Of a stretch of DNA of 64,000 nucleotides, positions 34,487-44,725 are shown piece by piece. The notes below the pieces were generated by a model. It was given only the letters and a program-made list of their open reading frames with translations. It was not told the DNA's origin and ran no database searches. How positions within the stretch are numbered: the first letter of the stretch is position 1; each line of letters opens with the position of its first letter. A program made the position numbers and the translations under genes. Origin of the DNA: Margaritifera margaritifera (taxonomy: Eukaryota > Mollusca > Bivalvia > Unionida > Margaritiferidae); contig JAQPZY010001670.1 in assembly GCA_029931535.1 (NCBI GenBank), forward strand, positions 7,254,501 to 7,318,500. Direction: 5' to 3'.

Positions 34487-35169
34487 AACCGATACATCCT
34501 GGTGTTTACAGAGTATCTTACAAAATGGGTGGATGCTGAAGCAATCCCAGACAAAAAATGCGCAAACCGTGGTAAATTGCTTCATAAGATACGTTTGTAA
34601 CCACGGAACCCCTGAGGTATTAATTACAGACCAATGGTGAGATTTTTTCAATGATGTTAACCAGCTGTTTTGCAGCCAGATGGGTATAGAGCACCGGATT
34701 GCAACCCCTTATCACCCGCAACAGGGGTCCTGAGAGAAAGATTTAATCGCAAGCTTTGCTCCACGCTGACCCGTTTTATAAACGAAAAATGTAGTGTCTT
34801 GGATGCAAAGCTTCCCTATCTTGTATTTGCTTACTGGACTGAGGAGCATAAATCTACAAAGAAAGATCCGTTGCTCTTGTGTGTGGAAGAAAGGCGAGGT
34901 TAGCGGTTGAGCTGCAGAGAATACAGGTACTGCACATAAAAAAAGAAAGCTTAAACATGACGCCAAAGTATTACTTCACAATAAAAACAGCCAGAAAGGG
35001 AGAAAATCTCAGGACCTTCTGGACTGGACCATATATTGTCAAAGCAGTGCTGAAAAAAGGATATTACCGTTGCCAGGAATATAACAGTGTTGTTAATGGC
35101 ATCAGACCGAATGATTGCAAGAGGAAAACGACTGAAACTAAAATAAAAACTGGAGGAAGAAAACACTAA
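34487..35169 (+). pseudogene. integrase relic, second part
   Basis: NRYILVFTEYLTKWVDAEAI leads into HGTPEVLITDQW (second catalytic Asp at 34629-34631; the family has a G after DQ), then MGIEHRIATPYHPQQG and RERFNRKL (catalytic Glu 34736-34738, in another frame). A stop follows DQW (TGA at 34638-34640). The C-terminal GRKARLAVEL and FWTGPYIVKAVLKKGYYRC match the domain after Ginger and gypsy cores. All three acids are still encoded, but frames and stops show that it is dead. Confidence 0.7.
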
Positions 35170-35429
35170 AGGTAACAACAAAGAAACAGATGAAAATGGG
35201 AGTAAATTCGAAGCCCATTTGCCTCCGAAAAAACGATAGTACACAAATCCAGACACGTCTAACCAACAGGACCATGTTGACGTAGAATATTTGCGTACTG
35301 ATATGATTAATACAATATTCTACAAAACCGTTGACAAAGAATGAGAAAAATACAAATCACAGATATTTGGCATAAAAGTGAACAATATTCACAGGCAGAC
35401 CGTGCATGGTGTGAAATAAAAATATCCCT

Positions 35430-36105
35430 TCGTCCACAGTCGACAGGGCCTATGAGGGGTGATGGTAACTAACTGTTTTTTCAGAACATTCAGCTGCTTG
35501 TTGTTTGGTGTCTAGTCATACCATATGTTAGTCAGAGACTATGGCATAAATTCCATGAAAAAAAAAAAAAGAAAACAAGGAAGTGTTCGAAACATCGAAA
35601 CGATAGAATCACGGCCAATAAGTACATGTATAAGTGAATCTAAGATGTCTGATCCTGGGACTTGGGGTACCGAGATGGAAATAATGGCTTTCTCGGCTAT
35701 GCTTTAAACAAAGTGTACGTTTATTGTGAACATGGAGAAAACAATGGCAAAACCAATTTCGCCGGGCTCACTTATTCTCCTCTACGTACAAATAGTTCAG
35801 TATCGGATACATTCAAAACTTCCATGAGCATTATAAACCGGTGGTTGATACAGAGGACACCATCTTGGCAGGCGATGGCAATAATAGACCTGTCTTTAAA
35901 TGTAACCCATACTTGGATATTAGAAACCACCAGCCCCGTAAATACTGGAGATCTGTGTCTGAAACTACCTTGAATGCGGCACTTTGGATAACAACGAAGA
36001 TGAAGCCATTCTACAATCGTCATGCAGAGATCACTATGACACTATATTCGTTAAAAAGTTCAAAGAAGTCCATTACAGCATTAAAAGGACTTAGAAGTAT
36101 ACAAA
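35430..36105 (+). pseudogene. OTU-type cysteine protease relic
   Basis: The nucleophile motif GDGN-CFFR is encoded at 35458-35485 but is split by a tandem AACT duplication (35467-35474) that shifts the frame. It is followed by a LLFG stretch, VRDYGIN, GTWGTEMEIMAFSAML (35660-35704), KVYVYCEHGE and finally DHYDTIF with the expected catalytic His (36032-36034). WGTE.E..A and HYD are hallmarks of OTU deubiquitinase domains. Several frames are needed to read it. An open frame of about 150 codons at 35841-36314 overlaps it in the wrong frame and is not a gene. Confidence 0.65.
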
Positions 36106-36449
36106 AGAAATCGATCCAAATGTTTTTAACTTGTTGTGTGATGAAGAGAACATTGCTGAAACATCTCTTGCCAAATCGAAATATGCCTAAGATAACCAAT
36201 AGTTACATGCGTGATTATATTACTGAGATGTTTCATTTACTTCATTCTTATATTTTGTTGTTAGAAAGAAATTCAAGCATTGTCGTTAAAATTACCTTTG
36301 GTATGGAATTTTAAAAAAAATATTTGATCGTTAGTATTGAAGGCCGTTTTAAAATGCGTTCCCTTTACAAAGCTCCTAATAGCGCATCTGTAGTTGAATT
36401 TACGAGCTATTGATGTATTATAAGAGAATTCCTCAATTCTTTTTTATAG

Positions 36450-36900
36450 AACTCTTCAAGATAGTTGTACATTAATAAGGCCCTCAGGATAGTTATTCAT
36501 TAATAAGGCCCTCAGGATAGTTATTCACTAATAAGATCCTCAGGATAGTTATTAATTTATAAGGCCCTCAGGATAGTTATTCATTAATAAGGCCCTCAAG
36601 ATAGTTATTAATTGATAAGGCCCTCAAGATAGTTATTCATTAATAAGGCCCTCAAGATAGTTATTAATTAATAAGACCCTCAGGATAGTTATTAATTTAT
36701 AAGGCCCTCAGGATAGTTAGTCATTAATAAGGCCCTCAAGATAGTTAGTCATTAATAAGGCCCTCAGGATAGTTAGTCATTAATAAGGCCCTCAAGTTAG
36801 TTATTAATTTATAAGGCCCTCAGGATAGTTATTCATTAATAAGGACCTCAAGATAGTTATTAATTAATAAGGCCCTCCAGAAAGTTTATTCATTAATAAG
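36450..36900. repeat. satellite array, 30-bp unit, about 15 copies
   Basis: The units read CTCAGGATAGTTATTCATTA then ATAAGGCC, with a regular 30-base period. Variants alternate AGGATAG/AAGATAG and TTATTAATTTATAA/TTATTCATTAATAA. Confidence 0.9.
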
Positions 36901-38620
36901 GGCCATTCTTTCAATCGATTTGAACTGTACTTTAATTATTGTATTATTGGTAATTCAGCAGATGTTTCCAGTTGGATGAGAAATATCTCCAAGTCAAAGA
37001 TATTTTAAATCTCAATAATTGAAACCAAATATATACCATTGATATGGAAATACCGTTCACAGAATAAGATACATGTGTGTATTTTTTAATTTGACTTGTA
37101 TGAGATACGAAAGACCGCAGATAGTGTTTTCACCATTTTGTACAGAATCTAGGAATGCAAACACTAAAAAATCTTATCTTCATATGGTACAAGAAATAGA
37201 AAATAAGCACAAAAAGTTTGAGTTCCTCCAAGTACATAATATGATAATTTTTAAAAATTGTAATTATTTTGTCATTTTTATTTTGAAAACATACGATTAC
37301 ACAATATTTAAAATAAATGAGTATGGTTAGATACTTCTTTCTAGATTTCTTACTTATGTTATTTATATATTATAAAGTACTTGCTCAAACTCAGGAAACA
37401 TTGATACAATCTACATTGAATTAATTAATGAGTGAATGAATGAATGGTGATTTACCTTTCATTAGCAAAAATTTTACATTTTGGGACAGACAAACTTCGA
37501 ATGCAATGAACGATCAATAGCTGATTTTTCTTCAGACACGGCGATGGCGGTGATCGAACCAACACTCATTACCAGAAGTCTCTGATCTGGTGGTGGTGAT
37601 GGTGTTTTGCGGCCTGTCAACATCAAGGCTCATTTGAGTAGAGCGAATGGAGGAATGGGATCTCATTGTCGCGAAAATAAAAGCGACAGCAAAACAAAAC
37701 AGAGCGACAAAGTGACAAAATAGCGCGAGAACCTGAAAAAAGTAGGGCGATTATATCATTGCATCTGCGTCTGTTTCTGCTCCTTGTTCAAGATTTAAAT
37801 ACATCATCAATTAACATACATCCTGAAATCCGAAAGAATTATCCGTTTGCTTTTTGTGAAGGATAGAGTCTGAAATGCATTATCTGATTTAAAGTGGAAT
37901 TCCACTTAAAATCAGATCATGAATATCGGACCACGTCATTTTACAAAAAGCTGTGGAATAGTTATATTCGGCCTAAAGGTGATATACATTTTTAATTATA
38001 AGGTATTCATGTTAGCAGGCAAAACGAACAGTTGTGAAAGAATAACTACTGGGGAAGATACGTCACTTTTAAGGATTCATCACAAGAAGCTTGTTCAGGG
38101 GTATTACTTTTCTTAGTGAAGGAAAGTTACTCGAACAGACTATTGGATCTATACAAATTGTCTGGCTATTAATTTGTAAGGCAGTGTTTTCTAATCTTAC
38201 TAATCTAAACAGGAACATAGAAACATCTATAAGTATTTCACGAACAGTATACGATGGATATAAGAGAATATACACACAGTAAAAACGTTTAAGAGCTGTC
38301 CCATTATAGGTACAGTAAAAAGGTAAATTTGCTGTTTGTGATTACAAATAAATTTGTAAATTTTCTTTGAGAAAAAAAAAATAGTCAGTATATAAAATGT
38401 TATATAATAATTGTGAGATACTGTTTATAGTTTTCTAACTTTTGTTATTAATGTAATGAAAATGAAAACAAATCTTAATGGCTGTGATAACTTTATATAT
38501 CAGGAGTATCTCCCTCCCTTAATTAGTTCTACAACAACAACAACAACAACCCTTCCCCATTTTACCGCAAATAATACTATATTATTATAATCTGGGAAGT
38601 ATTGGCTGCTGAGGTGAATG
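36901..38620. other. intergenic DNA, no recognised features
   Basis: AT-rich sequence; a short (CAA)n run is near 38532. Open frames of 60-85 codons have no motif. Confidence 0.4.
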
Positions 38621-38621
38621 A

Positions 38622-38780
38622 GAGTCACTCCTTGTACACTGGATAACCAAAGTAGGTTGATCACATTTGCCTATAGTCACTCCTTGTACACTGGATAACC
38701 TACGTAGGTTGATCACATTTGTCTATAGTCACTCCTTGTACATTGGATAACCAAAATAGGTTGATCACATTTGTCTAAGG
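38622..38780. repeat. minisatellite, ~54-bp unit, 3 copies
   Basis: The units read AGTCACTCCTTGTACACTGG, ATAACC, GTAGGTTGATCACATTTG. Confidence 0.85.
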
Positions 38781-39532
38781 TTTAGACAGAAGGGAAAGAC
38801 AGTAGATCGTTCCATACTTTTTGCGAAAAAGATCGTCTCAATGAGTCAAAGTACAAATGATAGCGCGCTCTTCATTATACTTTCCTTTAATTCATCTAAA
38901 TGATGCACGGACTGATGAATATGTAGAAATATATTTTCCAATATCTAACGGTAAGTTAATCGCATTAACATTTAAGCTATGTCCAGTGAATACATACATT
39001 TTGTAAGCACACAGTTAAAAAATAATATCCACCTGCTTTTCTATCACAACTTCTAATCAAGCGGGGATTGCTCTTTTCCAAAAAGCTCCTGATAAGTTTC
39101 CAACAGTATCCTCTATCCATACAGTAGACAACCGTACCAAAACGTAATAAACCTGGGCTCAATTATCCAGTTTACAGGGGATGATAGTGAAGTTGTGATA
39201 ATGGTAGGGTGAGTTTTCAACGGGTTCAGTTTTCAATCTGTACATGGTTCTTCGTACAAATGGTCATTTATGGGTGCTTCAGTATTCAATAATTGGAAAG
39301 CGACCCTCATCTGTTGAAAAATGAACCTGGACCACGTTTTCAACGGAGGTCAAAATTCAATCTTACACTGGCGATACTAAATGGAAGCGATGGCCAGAAA
39401 GCAGCGACAGAAGCGGCAGCGCTGGCACCAAAAAAGCCAAGACCAAGCAGACTCATAGTATGCCGGCGGAACGCCTACTAGTGCTTAATTGCACCTCAGC
39501 ATATTAACTGGTGGTTTTTTTTTTTTTTTTTT

Positions 39533-40154
39533 TCTTCATCTAAACTACGTATCGAGAGCTCATGAATGCCGCATTCACATAATCTGCGCCAATGTGGTTT
39601 TCCATAGGAGACAGTACGCGTGTCCCTGTAGAACTCACCACCCATAGAAATAACTTGTAGCAAGGCAGTGTTTTTCCCATCTAGAATATTTTCGGTGTTG
39701 TTAGAGTTGGACAAAAACTGCGTTATGCTGATAAACGCCGGAGGCTTCTATGCCACTCCTGTCGGGCGACCTAAAAAACCCAATAAGGTTGGCTAGCGGA
39801 AGGGGGATCCAGATAGTAACAGTTGGGACTGTCGTCAGGGGTGTCAGGGGTCGTGAAGCTGACCCGCCCAGTTGCCACGATATAGTCCGCAGTCATTCCA
39901 GGAATGACAGCCTGCATTACTTTTACGAGCGTATCTGTGTTGTAATAACCATCCGGAATGGTAATGGCATTCGGGGTGTCTGGGGACGCTCGTGTCTTAT
40001 ATTCATTGTTTTTAAGCTCTGCCGAAATATTGAACCAATATGGTTGGTACGAAATCTCTCGGAGTGTCAAACGCGAATTTGAGTCGGTGCATATCACCTG
40101 TTCTAGAGCCACAGGTCCAAATAGAGGATTGGTCAATACGACAGACATTATCAA
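39533..40154 (-). pseudogene. penton/minor-capsid-like protein relic of a Polinton-type element
   Basis: The minus strand opens with an ATG at 40154. It contains ISYQPYWFNISAELKNN and AITIPDGYYNTDTLVKVMQ, the NIS...NN followed by I-x-I-P-D-G-x-Y layout that I associate with the jelly-roll minor capsid proteins of Polintons and adintoviruses. It then meets a stop at 39773-39771 in a run of six A. The text continues in another frame through a TAG to a C-terminal HELSIRSLDE, typical of the end of such proteins, and stops abruptly at a ~20-base A run (39513-39532). The frameshift and stop show that it is dead. Family assignment is by memory of motif layout and is moderate. Confidence 0.5.
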
Positions 40155-40191
40155 AACCTCACATTACGCGGTTGTGCAAGCACTAGTGTGA

Positions 40192-40401
40192 GAACGATGG
40201 TATTACCACAAGTACTACTCTTTAATACCTTCGCCAAATATAGAGTCGGCGGTCTTTAGCTATAGCGATGCGGAGAGAGCGCAGATTGGCCAGCTGTTGC
40301 TGAACCTCTACGTGTACGTGCGGGATAACGCCTCGTTCAGAAACGACCAATTTTTCGACGTGTTCGAAAAGTACGCGCTGCCCCACACCGAAACAGCTTA
40401 A
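40192..40401 (+). CDS. small unrecognised ORF in the viral-like island
   Basis: Seventy codons, stop to stop, without an ATG, ending ALPHTETA. The content (SDAERAQIGQLLLNLYVYVRD, DQFFDVFEKY) is well balanced, and the third positions are GC-rich, unlike the surroundings, which favours real coding descent. The lack of a start suggests a truncated N-terminus. No family was recognised. Confidence 0.35.
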   Translation, partial: ERWYYHKYYSLIPSPNIESAVFSYSDAERAQIGQLLLNLYVYVRDNASFRNDQFFDVFEKYALPHTETA

Positions 40402-40446
40402 CAGCGGAGTTTTTTTTTAACAACTGGAGCTCAGGAAATACAGACT

Positions 40447-40608
40447 ATGAAATTAGGTTTTGGCAAAATCAAGTATACTTTGACGTATGTTGCGCAAGCA
40501 CTGGTTGCGGCGTTAGCGTCCGCGATCACCTGTTGCCAGTTGAAACAAGCGGAGGAATACCAACGTTGGCGAGAAGCTTTTACCGCTTTCATGTTTACAA
40601 CCTGGTGA
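40447..40608 (+). CDS. small putative membrane protein in the viral-like island
   Basis: An ATG-started ORF of 53 codons: MKLGFGKIKYTLTYVAQAL, an Ala-rich hydrophobic stretch (residues 13-30), then a charged QAEEYQRWREAF helix. It lies 45 bases after the previous ORF on the same strand. The function is unknown; it could be a tail-anchored or small structural protein of the element. Confidence 0.35.
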   Translation: MKLGFGKIKYTLTYVAQALVAALASAITCCQLKQAEEYQRWREAFTAFMFTTW

Positions 40609-40813
40609 GAAAGATTCTCAATCAGGTGAAATTCCACAGGGTGGGACACGTTTCGAAAACAGCATTGACATGAATGAATTCTAGGTCATCTGTAATAACT
40701 TTTCGTGAATAGAAGGGATGACTGGAGGATAAAGCATGGCATAAACAATGGCCTAGGAGTGATGTATATCAGTTACATCCCCGGATCACCAGCCCATAAA
40801 TCTTCCCACCAAC

Positions 40814-41272
40814 ATGCCAGACCTCACTATATATGAAACCGAGCATTATATGTTTGGGGATCTGACAGGCGAAAAACAGCACGTTGCATATTTTGCGCAG
40901 GACGACGACGGAGCTACGAAAAATGGGTTTGTGTACTTCATGTTGGACAAGTCGCAAGGCTTCACCTACCACGCTGTGGTGAGTCTCAACGATAGCTTTC
41001 GGGTGTATGTTTTGGCAATACTTGGCGCGCAGTCCAAGACACTTACCTTGATAATTGGAAAAGGTAAGGCATTCGACGCTCAGATTCAGTTTCTCATGCT
41101 TGTAAACGTAGAAATCTCCAGCGCTGTCCACGTCCAAAATAAAGACTAAACTAGATTACTATTCGGTGGTCGCCTTTACATGATCCCGTCTGACATGGAG
41201 CTTAAAGTTGACACCCATGCTGGGTATAATAGCATTCACTGGCTGAAACTACCTCTTCTCTCAGATTCATAA
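40814..41272 (+). pseudogene. unrecognised ORF with one internal stop, viral-like island
   Basis: The frame opens MPDLTIYETEHYMFGDLTGE and runs 111 codons to TAA at 41147-41149. The same frame then continues open through FGGRLYMIPSDMELKVDTHA to TAA at 41270-41272. The opposite strand is also open for 122 codons (40769-41137), so strand choice rests on the downstream continuation. No family was recognised. Confidence 0.35.
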
Positions 41273-41275
41273 AAA

Positions 41276-41563
41276 ATGGGAAGACAAGTACGCATTTGCA
41301 ACGATAAAGCAATGAAAGAGCTCCAAGCCGAGCCGCGCAGGCTGAGTACCGACGCAAGCGCAGCGAGCTCCTTGATTACCAACGAGCGGTTGCTTGGCCA
41401 ACATCTTGCTGAAAAAGCTTATCAAGATGTTAGTGAAGCCGAACGTGAGTACAACCTAGTGTCTGCTCAGATAGCAGAAAACCACGCTGACTGTAGCGTG
41501 GACGGCGAACTTGGCGATGAGTTCAAGCTTTGTAAATTTTATACATCATCGCCGGAGCTGTGA
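41276..41563 (+). CDS. unrecognised Ala/Glu-rich ORF, viral-like island
   Basis: The ATG directly follows the preceding stop. Its 95 codons have helical, coiled-coil-like stretches (LLGQHLAEKAYQDVSEAERE). Part of the region is also open in a second frame as a basic helix, so an internal frameshift pair is possible. The composition matches the island and not the flanks. Confidence 0.35.
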   Translation: MGRQVRICNDKAMKELQAEPRRLSTDASAASSLITNERLLGQHLAEKAYQDVSEAEREYNLVSAQIAENHADCSVDGELGDEFKLCKFYTSSPEL

Positions 41564-41575
41564 AAATATGAGCTG

Positions 41576-41632
41576 ATGTTTATTGTCGGGGGCTTTAGCG
41601 TAGTGGGCTTTGTGGCTTACAAGTACTTTTAA
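41576..41632 (+). CDS. very short hydrophobic ORF
   Basis: Eighteen codons (MFIVGGFSVVGFVAYKYF) form a single membrane-spanning segment with a Gly-rich face. It may be the detached C-terminal anchor of the preceding ORF, 13 bases upstream, in another frame. Confidence 0.25.
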   Translation: MFIVGGFSVVGFVAYKYF

Positions 41633-41664
41633 AGCAAAGCTTATCCCTGCTCAATCACACTAGT

Positions 41665-41991
41665 GTGGTAGCGGCAATAATTTTGTCTTATTTTCCTGCG
41701 CCGGCATTTTCTGCTGCTAGTATCGCAAGCGAATCGAAGGAAGTAGAGTTATGGAGCGCGATTCATGTCGTAGCATACGACGCGAAAGGTGACAAAATGA
41801 CTGGCCTTATTACTTACCTGGTGGACAGGGCTAACTTTTTCATCGAGGTCTGGCGTGAATCCTCGATGCTGCAGTTCGCTGCTCGTATTGCAGGCATACG
41901 CTTGTGCCCTCTACTCCCCTTTGATACCTATGATGCCATTATGAAGTTCGTTCGTATCGCTAGGTTCATAGCGGACGCCCCTGCCGGTTAG
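41665..41991 (+). CDS. unrecognised ORF, viral-like island
   Basis: 108 codons when counted from a GTG; the first ATG in frame is at residue 46, so the start is uncertain. It is hydrophobic at its N-terminus (AAIILSYFPAPAFSAASIA, signal- or anchor-like) and contains YLVDRANFFIEVWRESSMLQ. No family was recognised. It ends at TAG 41989-41991, after which the DNA becomes AT-rich again. Confidence 0.35.
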   Translation: MVAAIILSYFPAPAFSAASIASESKEVELWSAIHVVAYDAKGDKMTGLITYLVDRANFFIEVWRESSMLQFAARIAGIRLCPLLPFDTYDAIMKFVRIARFIADAPAG

Positions 41992-42000
41992 CGGATGGCA

Positions 42001-43201
42001 AGCAAATGCAATTTTTTGCTCTGCTAATTCAGTTAACTCCCTATTATAATGTAGATTATTTATAAAAGAATGTAAATCTATGGCAATTTATAAACCATTA
42101 TTGTTTAAATTTCGGTGCAGCTAGATGGAGTCGCAGAAGAGATTAAAGTTTCTTGTCAACAGTATATATTAATTTATTAAATTTGCTTCATTCCATTTCA
42201 AATAAATAAATTTGCAAAGAGACTGGATGAAGAAACAAATGATCATACTCCATTTACATTTTTTATTTCATCTCAAGCAAAGACAACATACTACATTATC
42301 TTCTTTCTTGAACCAGCTTCTCCACTGCAAGTTTAGGATAAAAATCCTTAACTTCTGCGCATTCTTCCATCACCCTGATCGATTTCGTTAGTTTCTTGTT
42401 TCAAACATCCAATTTGCGTAGTATTTCTCTTGTCCATAACCTGGTATGCTTGAACGGCAAGTAAATGACCCTCTGAAGCCTCATGCATAGCAAATGTTGA
42501 ATTACATTGGTTATTTTCTTTCTGTTGACCAGTCTTGCGAGAATCAGGCTCAAGAAAGTATGTAAAGTTACCATCGGAAAAGCACACATTGGATAATCGC
42601 TCCGAAATGAAAGTAAATTTGCACATGACACCGAGAAACGGCTGATTTTATGACTATTTATATTTCTCTGACAAACAAAATAAATAAATTATATTTTAGG
42701 GAAGAATACCAAGAAGTCCCAAAATCCTGGCACTATATTTCTAAATATGATAAAGTGCAAGTGTTCCAAGGATTTAAAGTACAAAGGATTCAAGTGTGCT
42801 AAATGATGCTTATCAAAAATCAAGGTGTCAGAGTACACGCACGTGTATCAATGAACAGGTGTCTTAACACTTTACTGCTAATTAGTTTGGAGGTTGAACT
42901 GACAATTTATCCATTAAGTCGGTAATTTGGCATCCCTTATGAGTTTACTTCTTGAACAATAATAATTTTCTTTCTATTCGGTAGTTTGTCGTAAATACTA
43001 GATGGGTACTAGGTATGCTTTATTTCGGTATGTAAGCTATGGCGTGCTAAGGGTAAATGGCGCCCGGGGCGACGATGATCGACCAAAGGACCAGAATATG
43101 AGGCCCGAATTTGTATCAGCTATTTTGGCGCCCCAAGACCTCTGGCGCCCCGGGCAACCGCCCCGTTTGTCGCCCCCCCACCCCCCGTTTGTACGCAACA
43201 G
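42001..43201. other. intergenic DNA
   Basis: Mostly AT-rich. At 43053-43165 there is a GC-rich patch with inverted GCGCCCCGGGC/GGCGCCCGGGGCG blocks, perhaps a small MITE. No gene is supported. Confidence 0.35.
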
Positions 43202-44725
43202 GTCCGGATGATATACATCCAAAAATACCTAAGGAACTATCTTCGTAGCTGGCACCAATACTTACACACCTCTTTTCAACAATCTTTTGACATTTGCAAT
43301 AGCCCAAAGGATTTATATCAGGCAAATATATGCCCACTGTTCAAAAAAAAGGTGGTCGCGTATTTGCCATTAATTACCGCCAATCTCTCTCACCAATGTT
43401 TTTTGCAAAGTGCTTAAGCATATTGTCTATTCTAACATCATGAAGCACTTAGATAATTTTTCTATCATATCTGATAAGCAACATGCCTTCCGGAAATTAC
43501 ACAGCTGCAAAACGCAACTGTGTTATTAATGATTGGGCGAAACATTTAGATAAAGGTGACAAAGTAGACATTTTTGTAATAGACTTTGCACTGTCACTGT
43601 CACAGACTGACACTGTCCCCCGTGAATTGTTAAAGAGTAAACTATTTCATTACGGAATTGCAGGCAAAAATATACGCTGGATGGACTCTTTTTTTTATGT
43701 TTCCGAGAACAATGTGTGGTGGTAAATGGTTCCAAATCTGGTTGGTCCACAGTAGCTTCTGGAGTACCTCACGGCACTTGGACCAGTGCTCTTCTCCTTG
43801 CACATCAATGAGATCAATGAAATTGACTCGAAAAGTTGCCTCTTGCAGATGACTGTGTATGCTACAGATAAATCAAGTCCCAGCAGGATACGAAGATATT
43901 ACATAATGACATTAATAAACTAGGATAGTGGGTACGAAAATGGGGCATGCGATTCCAACCTAAAAATGCAACATAATGCAAATGACATGAAAGAAATGCT
44001 ATTAAACCAGAATGTCATTCATTGGAAGACAGTGGCGTACTGGCCATTGAGCATACCGGGACAAATCCCGGTGGGCCGCCGCAAAAAAATCCGTTTTTAC
44101 CGGTGTTTTACTGGTGTGAACAAAACCCCGGGCCTGTCCCGGCAGACCGCCGCATCGGTGGGCCGTCAAAAAAAATCCGTTTTTATCGGCGCTTTACTGG
44201 TGTGAGCAAAACCCCTGGCCTGTCACAGCAGATAAGTCCAGGGCCGAGTTGCTTACCCAGTACACTCCTGTTGGAAGATACTTCTTTAGAAAACCCTAAA
44301 TCAAATAAAATATTTAGGGGTTACAATTACTAGTGATCTGAAATGGAACGTTCAAATTCAAGAATTATGCACCAAGGCAAATCTTGCTTTAGGCCTATTA
44401 AGACGTAGCTTGTCATCTTGCCCCCCAAAATGCGAGAGAATTAGCTTTCAAGGGTTTAGTTAGACCTATTTGAGAATATGTTTGTACAGTTTGGGACCCC
44501 CCATCCCTATGTTTTAGAACATGAAATTGAACAAAAAAATCCAAATGCGAGTATCCAGGTTTGTTACATCCCATTATGACTATATCCCAGGAATTATAGC
44601 CTCAATATTGAATAATATGTCTTGGAACCATTAGAAAAATAGACTGCAAAATAGATTAATATACCCTGCTACAATTTAATCAGACAAAAAAAACAAAAAA
44701 AAAAAAAAAAAAATAAACCCAGTAG
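43202..44725 (+). mobile_element. decayed non-LTR retrotransposon, reverse transcriptase part
   Basis: RT landmarks of a CR1/jockey-like LINE occur in order over several frames: PDDIHPKIPKEL (43206), NYRQSLSPMFFAKC (43372), IFVIDFALSLSQTDTVPRELL (43570-43632), VASGVPHGT (43752) then LGPVLFSLHINEI in another frame, and an ADD catalytic triplet (43845-43853) in yet another. C-terminal text follows (YLGVTITSDLKWN at 44305, SHYDYIPGIIASILNN at 44573). It ends near an A-rich run at 44688-44714. A 5' part and endonuclease are not seen. It is inactive. Confidence 0.75.
44020..44290. repeat. GC-richer repeat inserted in the LINE
   Basis: The LINE frame is interrupted by text with CAGTGGCGTACTGGCCATTG at its left edge and two tandem units (GGTGGGCCG...AAAAAAATCCGTTTTTACCGG...TGTTTTACTGGTGTG). 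The phrase resembles a dispersed repeat I have seen in marine invertebrates. Ends and class were not determined. Confidence 0.5.

Larger units (their letters stand above)
32440..36110 (+). mobile_element. decayed Ginger-like element: integrase plus OTU protease
   Basis: A zinc-binding and DDE integrase (32580-32799 and 34487-35169) is followed on the same strand by an OTU-type cysteine protease domain (about 35430-36100). The integrase reads like the Gypsy-integrase-related (Ginger) group: GIDIVGPLKET, TEYLTKW, RERFNRKL, and a C-terminal WTGPYIVKAVLKKGYY. I recall that some Ginger elements carry an OTU domain; that is from memory and should be checked. No terminal inverted repeats were identified, so the limits are those of the coding relics. 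A gypsy or Polinton integrase is the alternative. Confidence 0.6.
39360..42000. mobile_element. GC-richer island: Polinton/adintovirus-like relic
   Basis: Base composition rises visibly against the AT-rich flanks, and short open frames lie close together on both strands: a capsid-type relic on the minus strand (39533-40154) and a row of small + frames from 40192 to 41991. Compact, divergent small genes with membrane segments suggest a remnant of a large DNA element of Polinton/Maverick or adintovirus type. No DNA polymerase B, packaging ATPase or terminal repeat is seen here, so it is a fragment. The limits are approximate. Confidence 0.45.

Noticed and set aside
35841..36314. 157-codon open frame overlapping the OTU relic
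   Set aside because: It is in the wrong frame relative to the OTU motifs, which are recognisable in neighbouring frames.
36450..36900. CRISPR-like array
   Set aside because: The 30-bp units are contiguous tandem repeats without unique spacers, and the DNA is eukaryotic.
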